NCBI RefSeq assembly: GCF_000337095.1
Contig: NZ_AOIV01000024.1
Span: 115,086 to 172,899 of the forward strand
Direction: 5' to 3'
Length of the DNA: 57,814 nucleotides
Origin: Halogeometricum pallidum JCM 14848
Lineage (GTDB): Archaea > Halobacteriota > Halobacteria > Halobacteriales > Haloferacaceae
Every line of letters starts with the position of its first letter. The stretch's first letter is position 1. Shown one piece after another: positions 42,271-51,401 of the stretch. The notes below the pieces were generated by a model. That model searched no databases and was not told where the DNA came from. It was given only the letters and a program-made list of their open reading frames with translations. Made by a program: the position numbers and the translations under genes.

Positions 42271-43173
42271 TCAGTGCTCCGCCGGCACCGTCGCGGCGAG
42301 ACTCTTCACGAGGTAGTCGTTGGCGACGAGGAGAACCACGACGACGGGGAGTAATCCGAGGATAGCGGCGGCCGCGCCCAGCGTCGCCTCCGAGTACCGA
42401 AGCCCGTAGACGAACGGCGCGAGCGGTGCCCAGTGGTCCGGGTCGCCGTCGGTCATGAGATACGAGAAGAAGAACTCGTTGTACACCTGGACGAACGTGA
42501 AGACGCCCGCGGTGGCCACGCCGGGTCGGGCGAGGGGGAGGACGACGCGTCTGAGCGCGCCGATTCGGGTCGCCCCCTCGACGCGCGCCGCCGCCTCCAA
42601 CTCGTCGGGTATCTGCGCGTAGAACACCGTCAGCACGTAGATAGCCAGCGGCATCGTCAGCATCGACGTGGGCAGGACGACGGCCGCCGGCGTGTTGTAC
42701 AGCGTGGGCGTCGTCAGCGTCACCGGTCCGAGTGACGCGGACACCCCGGTGAACAACCGGAACAGGGGGACCAGAAACGCCGCGGGCGGGACGTAGGCGA
42801 GGGCGAGAAACAGCAGTAGGAGGGGCCGACGACCGGGAAACGAGAGGCGGCCGAACGCGTAGCCCGCGAGCGACCCGACGACGAGGACGAGCGCGGTGCT
42901 GAGTGCGGCGACGAGCAGCCCGTTGCACAGATGTCTGAGAAACGGCGTGAACGCGGCGACGGCGACGAAGTTCGACGCCGTCACCGCCTCCGGTGCGAGG
43001 CCGAGGCCGTTGACGGCCGCCGGCGGGGTCACCGCCAGTACGAGCAGCCAGTAGAGGGGGAAGCCGAACAGCAGGAGGACGAACGCGACGAGGACGCCGA
43101 ACAGCAGGCGATACACGATGCCGGGCTGTTCGATGGCGTTTCGGACGCCGCGCTGGAGGACGTTCTCGCTCAC
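42271..43173 (-). CDS. orphan ABC transporter permease (sugar type)
   Basis: A 300-residue permease of the MalG/carbohydrate type with six membrane segments and the EAA loop DELEAAARVEGATRIGALRRVVLPLARPG that docks the ATPase. The first periplasmic loop resembles MalG-like proteins. No partner permease, ATPase or binding protein is found within this window, so it is either served from elsewhere or is a remnant of a larger locus. Start at ATG 43173. It converges on tatCo with a six-base gap. Confidence 0.82.
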   Translation of the reverse strand: MSENVLQRGVRNAIEQPGIVYRLLFGVLVAFVLLLFGFPLYWLLVLAVTPPAAVNGLGLAPEAVTASNFVAVAAFTPFLRHLCNGLLVAALSTALVLVVGSLAGYAFGRLSFPGRRPLLLLFLALAYVPPAAFLVPLFRLFTGVSASLGPVTLTTPTLYNTPAAVVLPTSMLTMPLAIYVLTVFYAQIPDELEAAARVEGATRIGALRRVVLPLARPGVATAGVFTFVQVYNEFFFSYLMTDGDPDHWAPLAPFVYGLRYSEATLGAAAAILGLLPVVVVLLVANDYLVKSLAATVPAEH

Positions 43174-43252
43174 GGCCGATTCGCTCCTCGAGTGGGACGC
43201 ACGTCTCGTCGTGTCAACTCTAGCGGATAAAAAGGGCGGGGACTCGCGCGTC

Positions 43253-43726
43253 TCACTCGGCCGTCGACGGACGGGGCGTCCGACTGCTCCCGACGCTCTC
43301 CTCAGCGCGGCGCTTCAGCGCCTCGTTCATCGCCTCGAACCCGGCCCGCGTGTCGTCGCCGGACACGCGGAGGAGCGGACCGGCGAGCACGCCGGAGAAC
43401 GTCTCGCCGTGGACGAAGCGCGTCCGCGCCCCATCGTCGAGCGGTTCGAGGACGAAGCGGTGTTCGCCGTCGAACAGTCCCGAGAGGTAGAGGTGGCCGA
43501 CCCACCGGAACTCGCGGTTCGGTTCGGCGACGGTCACCTCGGGCCGGAACGCCATCCCGCGACCGCTCGGCGGCGTCAGGCGCACCTGCGGGCGGCTTCC
43601 GACGTTCGGTTTTCCGACGATTCGGAGGAACGGGTTCCACTCGTCGTACGCCTCGAAATCGGTGAGAACGGTCCACACGCGCGTCGGCGGCGCGTCTATC
43701 TCCACGTCCGTCAGAATCTCTTTCAC
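43253..43726 (-). CDS. SRPBCC (START-like) family protein
   Basis: A 157-residue helix-grip protein with the typical start ILTDVEIDAPPTRVWTVLTDFEAYDEWNPF, a central antiparallel sheet and a C-terminal long helix (DDTRAGFEAMNEALKRRAEE). These proteins bind hydrophobic ligands in a cavity. The ligand cannot be predicted. ATG at 43726. Confidence 0.85.
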   Translation of the reverse strand: MKEILTDVEIDAPPTRVWTVLTDFEAYDEWNPFLRIVGKPNVGSRPQVRLTPPSGRGMAFRPEVTVAEPNREFRWVGHLYLSGLFDGEHRFVLEPLDDGARTRFVHGETFSGVLAGPLLRVSGDDTRAGFEAMNEALKRRAEESVGSSRTPRPSTAE

Positions 43727-43790
43727 TCCCTCTACGACGTCGTTCGAGGGGATAACCGTCGCGTGCGACGCCGTCGCGCCCGCCGCGGCG

Positions 43791-44705
43791 TCACTTCGTG
43801 GGGTAGTCGGAGGCGAACACGTCCTCGACGAGGGGTTCGTCGCTCGCGGCGTCGGCGGCGTCGGCCTCCGCGGCCGGACTGACGCTCCCCGTCTGGTAGC
43901 CGTGCAGGTCGAGGGTGACGTGGTCGAACCCGAGGTCGGAGAGGCGTTCGCGGACGGCGACGACGAAGTCGGGGTCGAGCGCCGTCTCCAACTCCTCGCG
44001 GGCGATTTCGATGCGGGCGAGGCCGTCGTGGTCGCGGACGCGGAACTGCGAGAACCCCCACTGGCGGACGGCGCGTTCGGCCTTCTCGACGCGGCTCAGT
44101 CGCTCTTCGGTGACTTCCAGACCCGTAGGGATACGCGAGGACAGACACGCCATCGACGGCTTCTCGGCCACCGAGAGGCCGTACTCGTCGGCGATTTCGC
44201 GCACCTCCTCCTTCGAGATGTCGTGTGCGAGAAGGGGAGAGAGCACCTCCAACTCCTCGACGGCGCGGAGGCCCGGCCGGTGCCCCTCGCCGGGGTCAGA
44301 GGCGTTCGTGCCGTCGCACACCGTCTCGATGCCGCGTTCGCGCGCGGCGTCGTACATCCGACCGAGGCGCATCGTGCGGCAGTGGTAGCACCGGTCGCCG
44401 TCGTTCTCGACGAAGTCGGGGTTGTCCAGTTCGGAGAACTCGACGACTTCGTGTCGGATGCCTATCTCCTCGGCCACGCGGCGGGCGTCTTCTAACTCCT
44501 CGGCGGGGAGCGTCTCGGATTTGGCCGTGCAGGCGACGGCGTCGTCGCCGAGGGCGTCGTGGGCGAGTGCGGCGACGACGGCGGAGTCGACGCCGCCGGA
44601 GAACGCGACGAGCGCGCCGTCTCGCTCTCGGAGCGACGCGCGCGCCGCCGCGGTCTTCTCCGCGAACGGGGGGGCTGAGTCGTCGGACGTGTCCGCGTCG
44701 GGCAT
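43791..44705 (-). CDS. larE: sacrificial sulfur transferase LarE
   Basis: A 304-residue PP-loop protein that adds sulfur to the nickel-pincer nucleotide precursor for lactate-racemase-type enzymes. The PP-loop is FSGGVDS (about 35-41). The sulfur-donor cysteine position is Cys187 in KPSMACLSSRIPTG, and a DRCYHCR pair (Cys106, Cys109) is present, as in cluster-type LarE. Start at ATG 44705; the longer frame is not coding. LarB is encoded 9 kb away at 53.7 kb. LarC and a LarA-like enzyme are not seen. Confidence 0.92.
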   Translation of the reverse strand: MPDADTSDDSAPPFAEKTAAARASLRERDGALVAFSGGVDSAVVAALAHDALGDDAVACTAKSETLPAEELEDARRVAEEIGIRHEVVEFSELDNPDFVENDGDRCYHCRTMRLGRMYDAARERGIETVCDGTNASDPGEGHRPGLRAVEELEVLSPLLAHDISKEEVREIADEYGLSVAEKPSMACLSSRIPTGLEVTEERLSRVEKAERAVRQWGFSQFRVRDHDGLARIEIAREELETALDPDFVVAVRERLSDLGFDHVTLDLHGYQTGSVSPAAEADAADAASDEPLVEDVFASDYPTK

Positions 44706-44808
44706 GTGGGAGTGTTTCCCCCGGAGCGGCAAAAGTACGTTGTCCTCGGCCGGGGCCGCCGGCTCTCCGCCGTCAGGGTAACAACGCTCGCCGACGAACC
44801 GGCGGGTA

Positions 44809-45891
44809 ATGCCGGTTGACCCTGCCATCGAATCGCGCGCGGCCGAGGCGGAGATAGAGGACCACGACGCCACCGTCACCGACGTCACCGCGATGGACCG
44901 AGACCGGGAGGCAGAGATCGATGCGGCGGTCGACACCAGTCGCGAGGCGATACGCCGACGGCTCGACATTCAAGAGGCGCTCGGTCCCCTGGGCGAGAGC
45001 GGGGACGCCTGGGACCGGGTGACCGCGGAACTGTCGGCGCAGGGCGAAGAGGAACTCAACGGGAAGATAGAGGCGCTGAAAAAGCGGCTCGAACGGCCGT
45101 ACCCCTCGCTCGTCCGCATCCGCTTCGAGGTGGGCGGGGCGGCGGACGACCCCGACGACACCTCCTTCGACTACGTCCCCGGCCAGTACGCCCGAATCAG
45201 CTACGACGACGAGGAACCGCGCGTCTACTCCATCGCCAGTTCGCCCAACCGCGACTACGTCGAACTCTGCATCCGGCGGGTGCCGGGCGGCGAACTCACC
45301 CCGCACCTGTGCACGGAGACGAAGGTGGGTGACTCCCTGTTCGTCCGCGGGCCGTACGGCGACGAACTCATGCTGCAGGAACCGTCCGAACGCGACCTGG
45401 TGTTCATCGCCACCGGGACGGGCGTCGCGCCGTTCAAGAGCATGATAAACTACGTCTTCGAAGAGGGGATGGACCAGTACGACGGCGAGGACCGGGACGT
45501 GTGGCTGTTTCTCGGGTCGTCGTGGGAGGACCACCTCCCGTACCACGAGGAGTTCCGCCAGTTGGACGAGGAACGGGGGAACTTCCACTACGTGCCGACC
45601 CTCTCCCGCGAGAACTACCTCACCGACTGGGCGGGCGAGACCGACTACGTCCAGTACTGTCTCCTCCGATATCTCGACCGCGAGGCGACGGACCTCGATG
45701 CCCTGCCCGAGGAGTTCGCCGACTACGCCGACAAGGAACCGACGGTGGACGTGGACGGCGACGCCCGCGTCGACCCCTCGAAGATGGAGGTGTACGTCTG
45801 CGGCATCGGCGCGATGTGCGACCCAATCGAGGACGTCGTCGCCTCCCTCGGCGTCGGCGAGGAGTTCCTCGACGTGGAGAGCTACGGGTAA
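44809..45891 (+). CDS. FAD/NAD(P)-binding oxidoreductase (ferredoxin reductase-type)
   Basis: A 360-residue flavoprotein of the ferredoxin-NADP reductase superfamily. Residues 1-95 are a charged helical extension not part of the usual domain. The FAD domain then starts near YPSLVRIRFEV, with the flavin motif RVYSIASSP and GGELTPHL. The NAD(P) domain has FIATGTGVAPFKSM and ends VYVCGIGAMCDPIEDVV. It would shuttle electrons between NAD(P)H and a carrier such as ferredoxin. No partner is adjacent. ATG 44809 is the first start after the larE promoter side. Confidence 0.88.
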   Translation: MPVDPAIESRAAEAEIEDHDATVTDVTAMDRDREAEIDAAVDTSREAIRRRLDIQEALGPLGESGDAWDRVTAELSAQGEEELNGKIEALKKRLERPYPSLVRIRFEVGGAADDPDDTSFDYVPGQYARISYDDEEPRVYSIASSPNRDYVELCIRRVPGGELTPHLCTETKVGDSLFVRGPYGDELMLQEPSERDLVFIATGTGVAPFKSMINYVFEEGMDQYDGEDRDVWLFLGSSWEDHLPYHEEFRQLDEERGNFHYVPTLSRENYLTDWAGETDYVQYCLLRYLDREATDLDALPEEFADYADKEPTVDVDGDARVDPSKMEVYVCGIGAMCDPIEDVVASLGVGEEFLDVESYG

Positions 45892-46228
45892 TCGAGACCG
45901 TCGAGTGACCTCCCTCTGAAACTACTTCTGGATGCATACGCAACGTATGCATATGTGGTGTACGAGCACGGGTCGGCGCTTAATCGACCCCGTCCACTCC
46001 GGACGTTGGCGCCGTCTGTCAGGTCGAAGCTTTGGCCGCAATCACCGGAATACGGCATCGAACCGAACTCTCTCCCTCGTGCGACGGGCGCGTTATGCAT
46101 CCAGCACGATTTCTGAACCTATCGCAGTCTGTGGGTCTCGGCAGAGCCGGTACCCGTTCGCAACTGCCGGACCCGGTCCCGGAGACGACCCGTAACGTTT
46201 TCTCCGAGGGGGCGATACTCCACCCCGA
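45892..46228. other. intergenic region with 21-bp inverted repeat
   Basis: About 337 bp between two plus-strand genes. I see no convincing coding frame. It contains the perfect inverted repeat at 45932-45952 and, further on, a second ATGCAT (46095-46100). A possible promoter for the MutS-family gene (GTAACGTTTTC, about 46190-46200) lies at its right end. Confidence 0.6.
45932..45952. repeat. 9-3-9 perfect inverted repeat
   Basis: ATGCATACG (45932-45940), spacer CAA, then the exact complement CGTATGCAT (45944-45952). It sits 40 bp after the stop of the flavoprotein gene. Its AT-rich arms stand out from the surroundings and look like an operator for a dimeric regulator. As RNA it would form a 9-bp stem with a tight loop. 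Confidence 0.75.
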
Positions 46229-48214
46229 ATGGAGTTCGAGGCCATCCCGGGCGTCGGGGAGAAGACGGCGAAGTCGCTGTCGGAACTCGACGACGCCGAG
46301 CGAGCCCTCGCGGCCGGGGACGTGGCCGCCCTCGCTCGTGCCCCGGGACTCACCGAGGGTCGCGCGGCGGCCATCGCCCGCGGCGCCATCCGCCGCCGCC
46401 ACGACGACGACGGCGACTTCCTCGCCACCGACCGCGCCCGCGAAGTCTATCGCGACGCGCTCTCTTTGCTCCGCGAGCGGACCGTCACCTCCTACGCCGC
46501 CAAACGACTGGAGACGTTCTACCCCACCGCCTCCGAGTCCAGAATCGAGGAGGTGCGCGCGTTCGCCGACGAGGCGGTGGCGCGCGACCCGGACCCGGCG
46601 GTCCTCGACGCCCTCGACGGCGTCGGGTCGCTCGAACCCGCCTCGGGCATCCGCGTCAGAGAGCGCTGTCTGGCCACCGCCGACGCCGAGCGCTACGCCG
46701 CCGCGAAGGACGCCTTCCCCGAACTCTCCGTCGAAGTCGTCGAGGACGCCCGCGGCCTCGCCGAACTCGCCCGGTCGTACGCCACCGTCGTCGCCCTCGA
46801 CGAGGGCTTTGCAGGCGTCGACGTCGAGGGCGACGTGCGCGTCCGCCCGGACGCCGAGGAGCATCCGGACGAAATCGTCCCCGAACGGGTGCTGGCGTTC
46901 TTCGCGCAGAACCGCGGACGCATTCGCGCCGCCGCCGACGTGCACGAGACGGCGGGGATGGACGCCCCCTGTGACCTCGACTCGCTCCGCGACGCGCTCA
47001 CCCGGTTGGACGACGACGGCACCGTCGTCGGCGACGAGGAACTCGACCGCCTGACGAACGCCGTCGACGACGTGGACGCCGCCGTCTCCACGGCCGAGTC
47101 CGTCGCCAACGACCACCTCCGCGACGCCATCCGCGAACGAGACGTGACCATCGAGGGGACGGACTTTCTCTCCTTGGTCGAACAGGGCGCCCGCGTCGAC
47201 TCGCTGCTCTCGCGGGAACTCGAAGACCAGTACGCCGGGGCCGTCGCCACCGCCCGCGAGCACCTCGTCGAGTCGCTCTCGTTGCGACCCGAGGAGGCCG
47301 ACATCGCCACCCGCATCTTCTCCGACGACCCCTCCTTTCCCGTCGGCTACGACGAGGAACGGCTCTCGCGCCTCCGCACGGAGTTGAAGGCGGGTCGGGA
47401 CCGCCGCGCCGTCCGCCTGAAGCGCGAACTCGCCGCGGACCTCTCGGCGCTCCGCGACCCCGCGAACGAGATGGTGACCGACGCGCTCGAACTCGACGTG
47501 GAACTCGCCGTCTCGCGGTTCGCCCGCGACTTCGACTGCGCGATGCCGGAGTTCGTCGATGAGGGGGCCGGACCGACCGGATTCGCCATCGAGGGCGGCC
47601 GTTCGCCCCTGCTCGACGTGCCGTTCGCGGAGGCCGACCCCGTCGACTACGGCGTCTCGGGCGTCACGCTCCTCTCGGGGGTCAACTCCGGCGGGAAGAC
47701 GTCCACGCTCGATTTGGTGGCGCTCGTCGTCGTCCTCGCGCACATGGGTCTGCCCGTCCCGGCTGACCGCGTCGAACTCGAACGCTTCTCCGAACTCCAC
47801 TACTACGCGAAGTCGCAGGGAACGCTCGACGCCGGCGCGTTCGAGAGCACCCTCCGCGACTTCCGCGAACTCGTCGACGGCGAGACCAACCGATTGGTCC
47901 TCGTCGACGAACTGGAGAGCATCACCGAACCCGGCGCCTCCGCGAAGATAATCGCCGGTATCCTCGAAGCGTTGGACGACCAGTCCTCGACGGCGGTGTT
48001 CGTCTCCCACCTCGCCGACGAGATACGCGAGGCCGCGGGCTTCGCCGTCGCCGTCGACGGCATCGAGGCGGTCGGACTGGAAGACGGCGAACTCGTCGTC
48101 AACCGCTCGCCCGTCAAAGATCACCTCGCGCGGTCGACGCCGGAACTCATCGTGGAGAAACTCGCCGGCGAGGACACCTCGGGGTTCTACGACCGACTGT
48201 TGGAGAAGTTCTGA
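46229..48214 (+). CDS. MutS-family ATPase (MutS2/MutS5-like)
   Basis: A 661-residue MutS-type ABC ATPase of the haloarchaeal MutS5/MutS2-like group. The N-terminus (residues 4-50) has helix-hairpin-helix motifs, IPGVGEKTAKSL and APGLTEGRAAAI, for DNA binding. A helical core and clamp follow. The ATPase domain has Walker A GVNSGGKTS (484-492), a Q-loop-like segment and Walker B LVLVDELESIT, ending in a signature and H-loop (FVSHLADEI). There is no mismatch-recognition domain I and no C-terminal Smr nuclease domain, so a role in recombination control rather than mismatch repair is more likely. Confidence 0.88.
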   Translation: MEFEAIPGVGEKTAKSLSELDDAERALAAGDVAALARAPGLTEGRAAAIARGAIRRRHDDDGDFLATDRAREVYRDALSLLRERTVTSYAAKRLETFYPTASESRIEEVRAFADEAVARDPDPAVLDALDGVGSLEPASGIRVRERCLATADAERYAAAKDAFPELSVEVVEDARGLAELARSYATVVALDEGFAGVDVEGDVRVRPDAEEHPDEIVPERVLAFFAQNRGRIRAAADVHETAGMDAPCDLDSLRDALTRLDDDGTVVGDEELDRLTNAVDDVDAAVSTAESVANDHLRDAIRERDVTIEGTDFLSLVEQGARVDSLLSRELEDQYAGAVATAREHLVESLSLRPEEADIATRIFSDDPSFPVGYDEERLSRLRTELKAGRDRRAVRLKRELAADLSALRDPANEMVTDALELDVELAVSRFARDFDCAMPEFVDEGAGPTGFAIEGGRSPLLDVPFAEADPVDYGVSGVTLLSGVNSGGKTSTLDLVALVVVLAHMGLPVPADRVELERFSELHYYAKSQGTLDAGAFESTLRDFRELVDGETNRLVLVDELESITEPGASAKIIAGILEALDDQSSTAVFVSHLADEIREAAGFAVAVDGIEAVGLEDGELVVNRSPVKDHLARSTPELIVEKLAGEDTSGFYDRLLEKF

Positions 48215-48259
48215 GATTCCCGACAGGGATTTATCACGTTTCGAGGGCGATGGTTCGGT

Positions 48260-48583
48260 ATGGTCTCCGAGAGAGACGCCTCCACCGCGACGGACGACGG
48301 CGTGACCGACGGTGTGGCGGTTGACGGCGGTTCGACGGCGACGGATTCCAGGGACGACGCGACGTATGACGTAGTGTACCGCGCCACCAGAGACGCGATG
48401 TGGGACGTGGTGGGGACGGCGGTGCTCGTCCTGTTCTACGTCGCCCTCGGATTCGTCGGTCTCTCCGTCGCATGGACCGGTCTGGGGTTCGGCGTCAATC
48501 CGTTCGCCCTAGGAATCGGACTCATCGGGTTGCTCGTCGGTCTGGTCGCCGCCTCCCGCGTCTACGTCCTCGCCACCGAGTGA
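48260..48583 (+). CDS. two-helix membrane protein, unknown
   Basis: A 107-residue protein with an acidic, Ser/Thr/Asp-rich N-terminal half (1-50) and two membrane segments (about 52-73 and 80-100). No family is recognised. Start at ATG 48260, 45 bp after the MutS-family gene; it could be in the same transcript. Confidence 0.68.
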   Translation: MVSERDASTATDDGVTDGVAVDGGSTATDSRDDATYDVVYRATRDAMWDVVGTAVLVLFYVALGFVGLSVAWTGLGFGVNPFALGIGLIGLLVGLVAASRVYVLATE

Positions 48584-48732
48584 GCGGCCGTCGTCCAAAC
48601 ATCCGCCCGCCCCGGAAACACTCGTCTTCATGACCGTGCACGTTCGCGGTCTACAGCCGATTTCCGTTACGGTTTCACTTCCACTCCGGGGCTGGGGAAC
48701 GGTTAAGTAGACTGCTCTGCGTGATTCAAGCG

Positions 48733-49857
48733 ATGAGGGACGACCCCGAGGAGGGGATGCTGTCGTGGGACGAGACGGTGTTCCGCGACGAGCACGTCTT
48801 CGAGATAGACTACGTTCCGGAGACGTTCAACCACCGCGAGACGCAGTTGCAGAGTCTCAAGTACGCGCTGCGTCCGGCCGTTCGGGGGTCCCGCCCGCTC
48901 AACACCACCGTCCGCGGTCCGCCGGGGACGGGCAAGACCACCGCCGTCCAGAAACTGTACGGCGAACTCGGCGCGCAGTCGGGCGTCCGGACCGTCCGCG
49001 TCAACTGCCAGGTCGACTCCACCCGGTACGCCGTCTTCTCGCGCATCTTCGAGCACATCTTCGAGTACGAACCGCCCTCCTCGGGCATCTCGTTCAAGAA
49101 GCTGTTCGGGCAGATAACCGATAGATTAGTCGAGGAGGACGAGGTGCTCGCCGTCGCCCTCGACGACGTGAACTACCTGTTCTACGAGAACGAGGCGTCC
49201 GACACCCTCTACTCGCTGCTCCGCGCCCACGAGACGCACTCGGGGGCGCGCATCGGCGTCATCATCGTCTCCTCGGACCTCTCGCTCGACGTCATCGACG
49301 AACTCGACGGGCGCGTCCAGAGCGTCTTCCGGCCAGAGGAGGTGTACTTCCCGGTGTACGGCGTCGACGAAATCGTCGACATCCTCCGCGGGCGGGCGAA
49401 GCGCGGGTTCCACGACGGCGTCGTCGGCGACCCCGAACTCGACCGGGTGGCCGAACTCACCGCCGAGAGCGGCGACCTCAGGGTGGGAATCGACCTGCTT
49501 CGACGCGCCGGCCTCCACGCCGAGATGCGCGCCAGTCGGACCGTGACGCTCGAAGACGTGGAGGCGGCCTACGACAAATCGAAGTACGTCCACCTCTCGC
49601 GCTGCCTCCGCGGCCTCTCGGACTCCGAACGCGCCCTCGTACGCGTCATCGCCGAGTACGACGGCGAACAGGCCGGCGCCGTCTACGAGGGGTTCCACGA
49701 CGAGACCGGACTCGGCTACACGCGCTACTCCGAAATCGTCACCAAACTCGAGCAACTCGGAATCATCGACACCGAGTACGCCGAGATAGACGGACGCGGC
49801 CGCTCCCGGTCGCTCTCGTTGGCGTACGACACCGACGCCGTCCTCGACAGACTCTAA
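48733..49857 (+). CDS. Orc1/Cdc6 family replication protein paralog
   Basis: A 374-residue AAA+ protein of the archaeal Orc1/Cdc6 family. Walker A is GPPGTGKT (62-69). Walker B reads VLAVALDDVNYL, with Asp-Asp where Asp-Glu is usual (144-145). Sensor 1 (IGVIIVSSDLSLD) and a C-terminal winged helix (DETGLGYTRYSEIVTKLEQLG) are present. ATG 48733 is chosen because the TATA-like GGTTAAGTAG (48701-48710) lies 25 bp upstream; a GTG at 48721 is the alternative. Haloarchaea carry many such paralogs and not all define origins. I see no set of ORB repeats beside it. Confidence 0.88.
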   Translation: MRDDPEEGMLSWDETVFRDEHVFEIDYVPETFNHRETQLQSLKYALRPAVRGSRPLNTTVRGPPGTGKTTAVQKLYGELGAQSGVRTVRVNCQVDSTRYAVFSRIFEHIFEYEPPSSGISFKKLFGQITDRLVEEDEVLAVALDDVNYLFYENEASDTLYSLLRAHETHSGARIGVIIVSSDLSLDVIDELDGRVQSVFRPEEVYFPVYGVDEIVDILRGRAKRGFHDGVVGDPELDRVAELTAESGDLRVGIDLLRRAGLHAEMRASRTVTLEDVEAAYDKSKYVHLSRCLRGLSDSERALVRVIAEYDGEQAGAVYEGFHDETGLGYTRYSEIVTKLEQLGIIDTEYAEIDGRGRSRSLSLAYDTDAVLDRL

Positions 49858-49900
49858 TTCCGTCCCGAAGCTACATTTTCCGCGCCGTCGAGTCCCGCCT

Positions 49901-50605
49901 ATGGACGACCAGCGAGTCGCTATCGTAACGGCGGCCGGCCGCGGCATCGGCGAGGCGTGCGCGCGACGACTGACCGAGGACGGCTACGCGCCCGTGCTCC
50001 TCTCGAAGTCGGGCGCGGCCATCGACGTGGCCGAGGACCTCGGCGGAGTCGGATTCGAGGGCTCCGTCACCGACCCCGACGACCTGTCGGCCCTCGTGGA
50101 AGCCGCTACCGAGCGATACGGGCGCATCGACGCGGTGGTGAACAACACCGGCCACCCGGCGACGGGGGATCTCCTCGACATCGACGACGAGGCGTGGCAC
50201 GAGGGGCTGGATCTCGTGCTGTTGAACGCCGTTCGCACGGCGCGACTCGTCACGCCGGTCATGCGCGAGAACGACGGCGGCGCATTCGTGAACGTCTCGA
50301 CGTTCTCCGCGTACGAACCGAGCGCGGAGTTCCCCGTCTCGTCGGTCCTCCGGGCGGGACTCGGCGCGTTCACGAAACTGTACGCCGACCGCCACGCCGC
50401 CGACGGCATCCGGATGAACGCGGTCCTGCCGGGATTCGTCGACAGTTACGAGGTCGACGAGGCGACCCGCGAGCGCATTCCGATGGGCCGCCCCGCGCGG
50501 ACCGAGGAGATAGCCGACACCGTCGCGTACCTGCTCTCGCCCGCCGCGAGTTACGTCACCGGACAGAACGTCCGCGTCGACGGCGGCATAACCGACAGCG
50601 TCTGA
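49901..50605 (+). CDS. SDR-family protein lacking the catalytic Tyr/Lys
   Basis: A 234-residue classical SDR fold similar to the 3-oxoacyl-ACP-reductase-like group. The nucleotide loop reads TAAGRGIG (10-17), and NNTG and NVST strands are present. At the place of the catalytic YxxxK it has Ser147 and Arg151 (VSSVLRAGLGAFTK), as in the BKR-like subgroup noted for missing the standard tetrad. The C-terminus is conserved (LPGFVDSYE, VTGQNVRVDGGITDS). It may bind NAD(P) without the usual chemistry or use another mechanism. ATG at 49901. Confidence 0.85.
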   Translation: MDDQRVAIVTAAGRGIGEACARRLTEDGYAPVLLSKSGAAIDVAEDLGGVGFEGSVTDPDDLSALVEAATERYGRIDAVVNNTGHPATGDLLDIDDEAWHEGLDLVLLNAVRTARLVTPVMRENDGGAFVNVSTFSAYEPSAEFPVSSVLRAGLGAFTKLYADRHAADGIRMNAVLPGFVDSYEVDEATRERIPMGRPARTEEIADTVAYLLSPAASYVTGQNVRVDGGITDSV

Positions 50606-50881
50606 GTTCGGTTCGGTACTCGCGTTCGACATACGATGCCGACGTGGCTCGTACTCGTGGCGCGGTGTCTCTTCTCGGTCGACCGTCGAGCGACCGCTCT
50701 CGAACGCTTCGATAGTCCCTAGCGGAGTCGAGAGAGACGCCCGACTCTCACGCACTCGCATCCGGCCGACTCGATCTCTCTCGGAATCACGGGACTTCGA
50801 GACGCGGATGGACCGACGAACCCCGGTAGTAGCGGTTCCGCTTCGCCTCGCGTCAAAAATCGATGGGATACCGCGTACGCC

Positions 50882-51292
50882 TCAGTCGCCAGCCTGTTGT
50901 TCCTGTAGGAAGGCACCGATCTGTCCGAACTCGTCCATGAACGTATCGTAGTCGTAGTGCTGGGCGTGAATCATCGAACTCCAGCGGGCAGTGAGGCCCG
51001 CGAGGACGGCGACTTCGGCGAGTTCTGCGTCCGTTGCCCCGTGGAGTTCGGCGGCACCTTTGTGGAACGCCTGACAATACTGGCACTTCAGCGTGGCCGC
51101 GACGGCCAACTCCATGAGTTCACGCTGCTTTGGCGAGAAGACGCTCTCTCCGAGCGTGTACTGCTTGAACACCGGCCACTCGTGAACGAGCGCATCCTCG
51201 GGTATCGCCGCCATGAACCCGGGGACGATTCCGAGCGTCTCTTCGATGTCTGCTACCGTTCCCTCGTAACTAACTGCGGTTGTTGCTGCCAT
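50882..51292 (-). CDS. AhpD-like carboxymuconolactone decarboxylase family protein
   Basis: A 136-residue protein of the CMD/AhpD fold with the thiol motif Cys70-x-x-Cys73-x-x-x-His77 (LKCQYCQAFHKGA), as in alkylhydroperoxidase-type proteins. It probably takes part in peroxide or thiol redox chemistry. ATG 51292 is supported by a strong Shine-Dalgarno GAGGAGG seven bases before it. Thus the mRNA has a leader of about 100 nt from the AT-rich promoter near 51412-51420, unlike the leaderless pattern of most genes here. Confidence 0.86.
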   Translation of the reverse strand: MAATTAVSYEGTVADIEETLGIVPGFMAAIPEDALVHEWPVFKQYTLGESVFSPKQRELMELAVAATLKCQYCQAFHKGAAELHGATDAELAEVAVLAGLTARWSSMIHAQHYDYDTFMDEFGQIGAFLQEQQAGD

Positions 51293-51299
51293 GGGTAGT

Positions 51300-51306
51300 C
51301 CTCCTC
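51300..51306 (-). promoter_or_regulatory. strong Shine-Dalgarno of the AhpD-like gene
   Basis: GAGGAGG on the minus strand, seven bases before ATG 51292. It decides the start against the in-frame ATG at 51403, whose translation would be basic and unlike the family. Confidence 0.75.
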
Positions 51307-51401
51307 GGTGAGTCTCTGAGAACGGCGCGTTGGATGAGTCGGTCAGATCCCGAGATAGGCGTCTCCTCGGAGAGTCGACTGAACAGACGACGTCTACCCA
51401 C

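Noticed and set aside
46019-48124. 701-codon minus-strand frame opposite the MutS-family gene
   Set aside because: Antisense shadow; no motif, and the plus strand encodes a full ATPase.
48650-48700. Possible origin-recognition box next to the Orc paralog (GGTTTCACTTCCACT followed by GGGG)
   Set aside because: Only a partial, single match to the archaeal ORB pattern, with no repeats, no opposite-facing copy and no AT-rich unwinding region.
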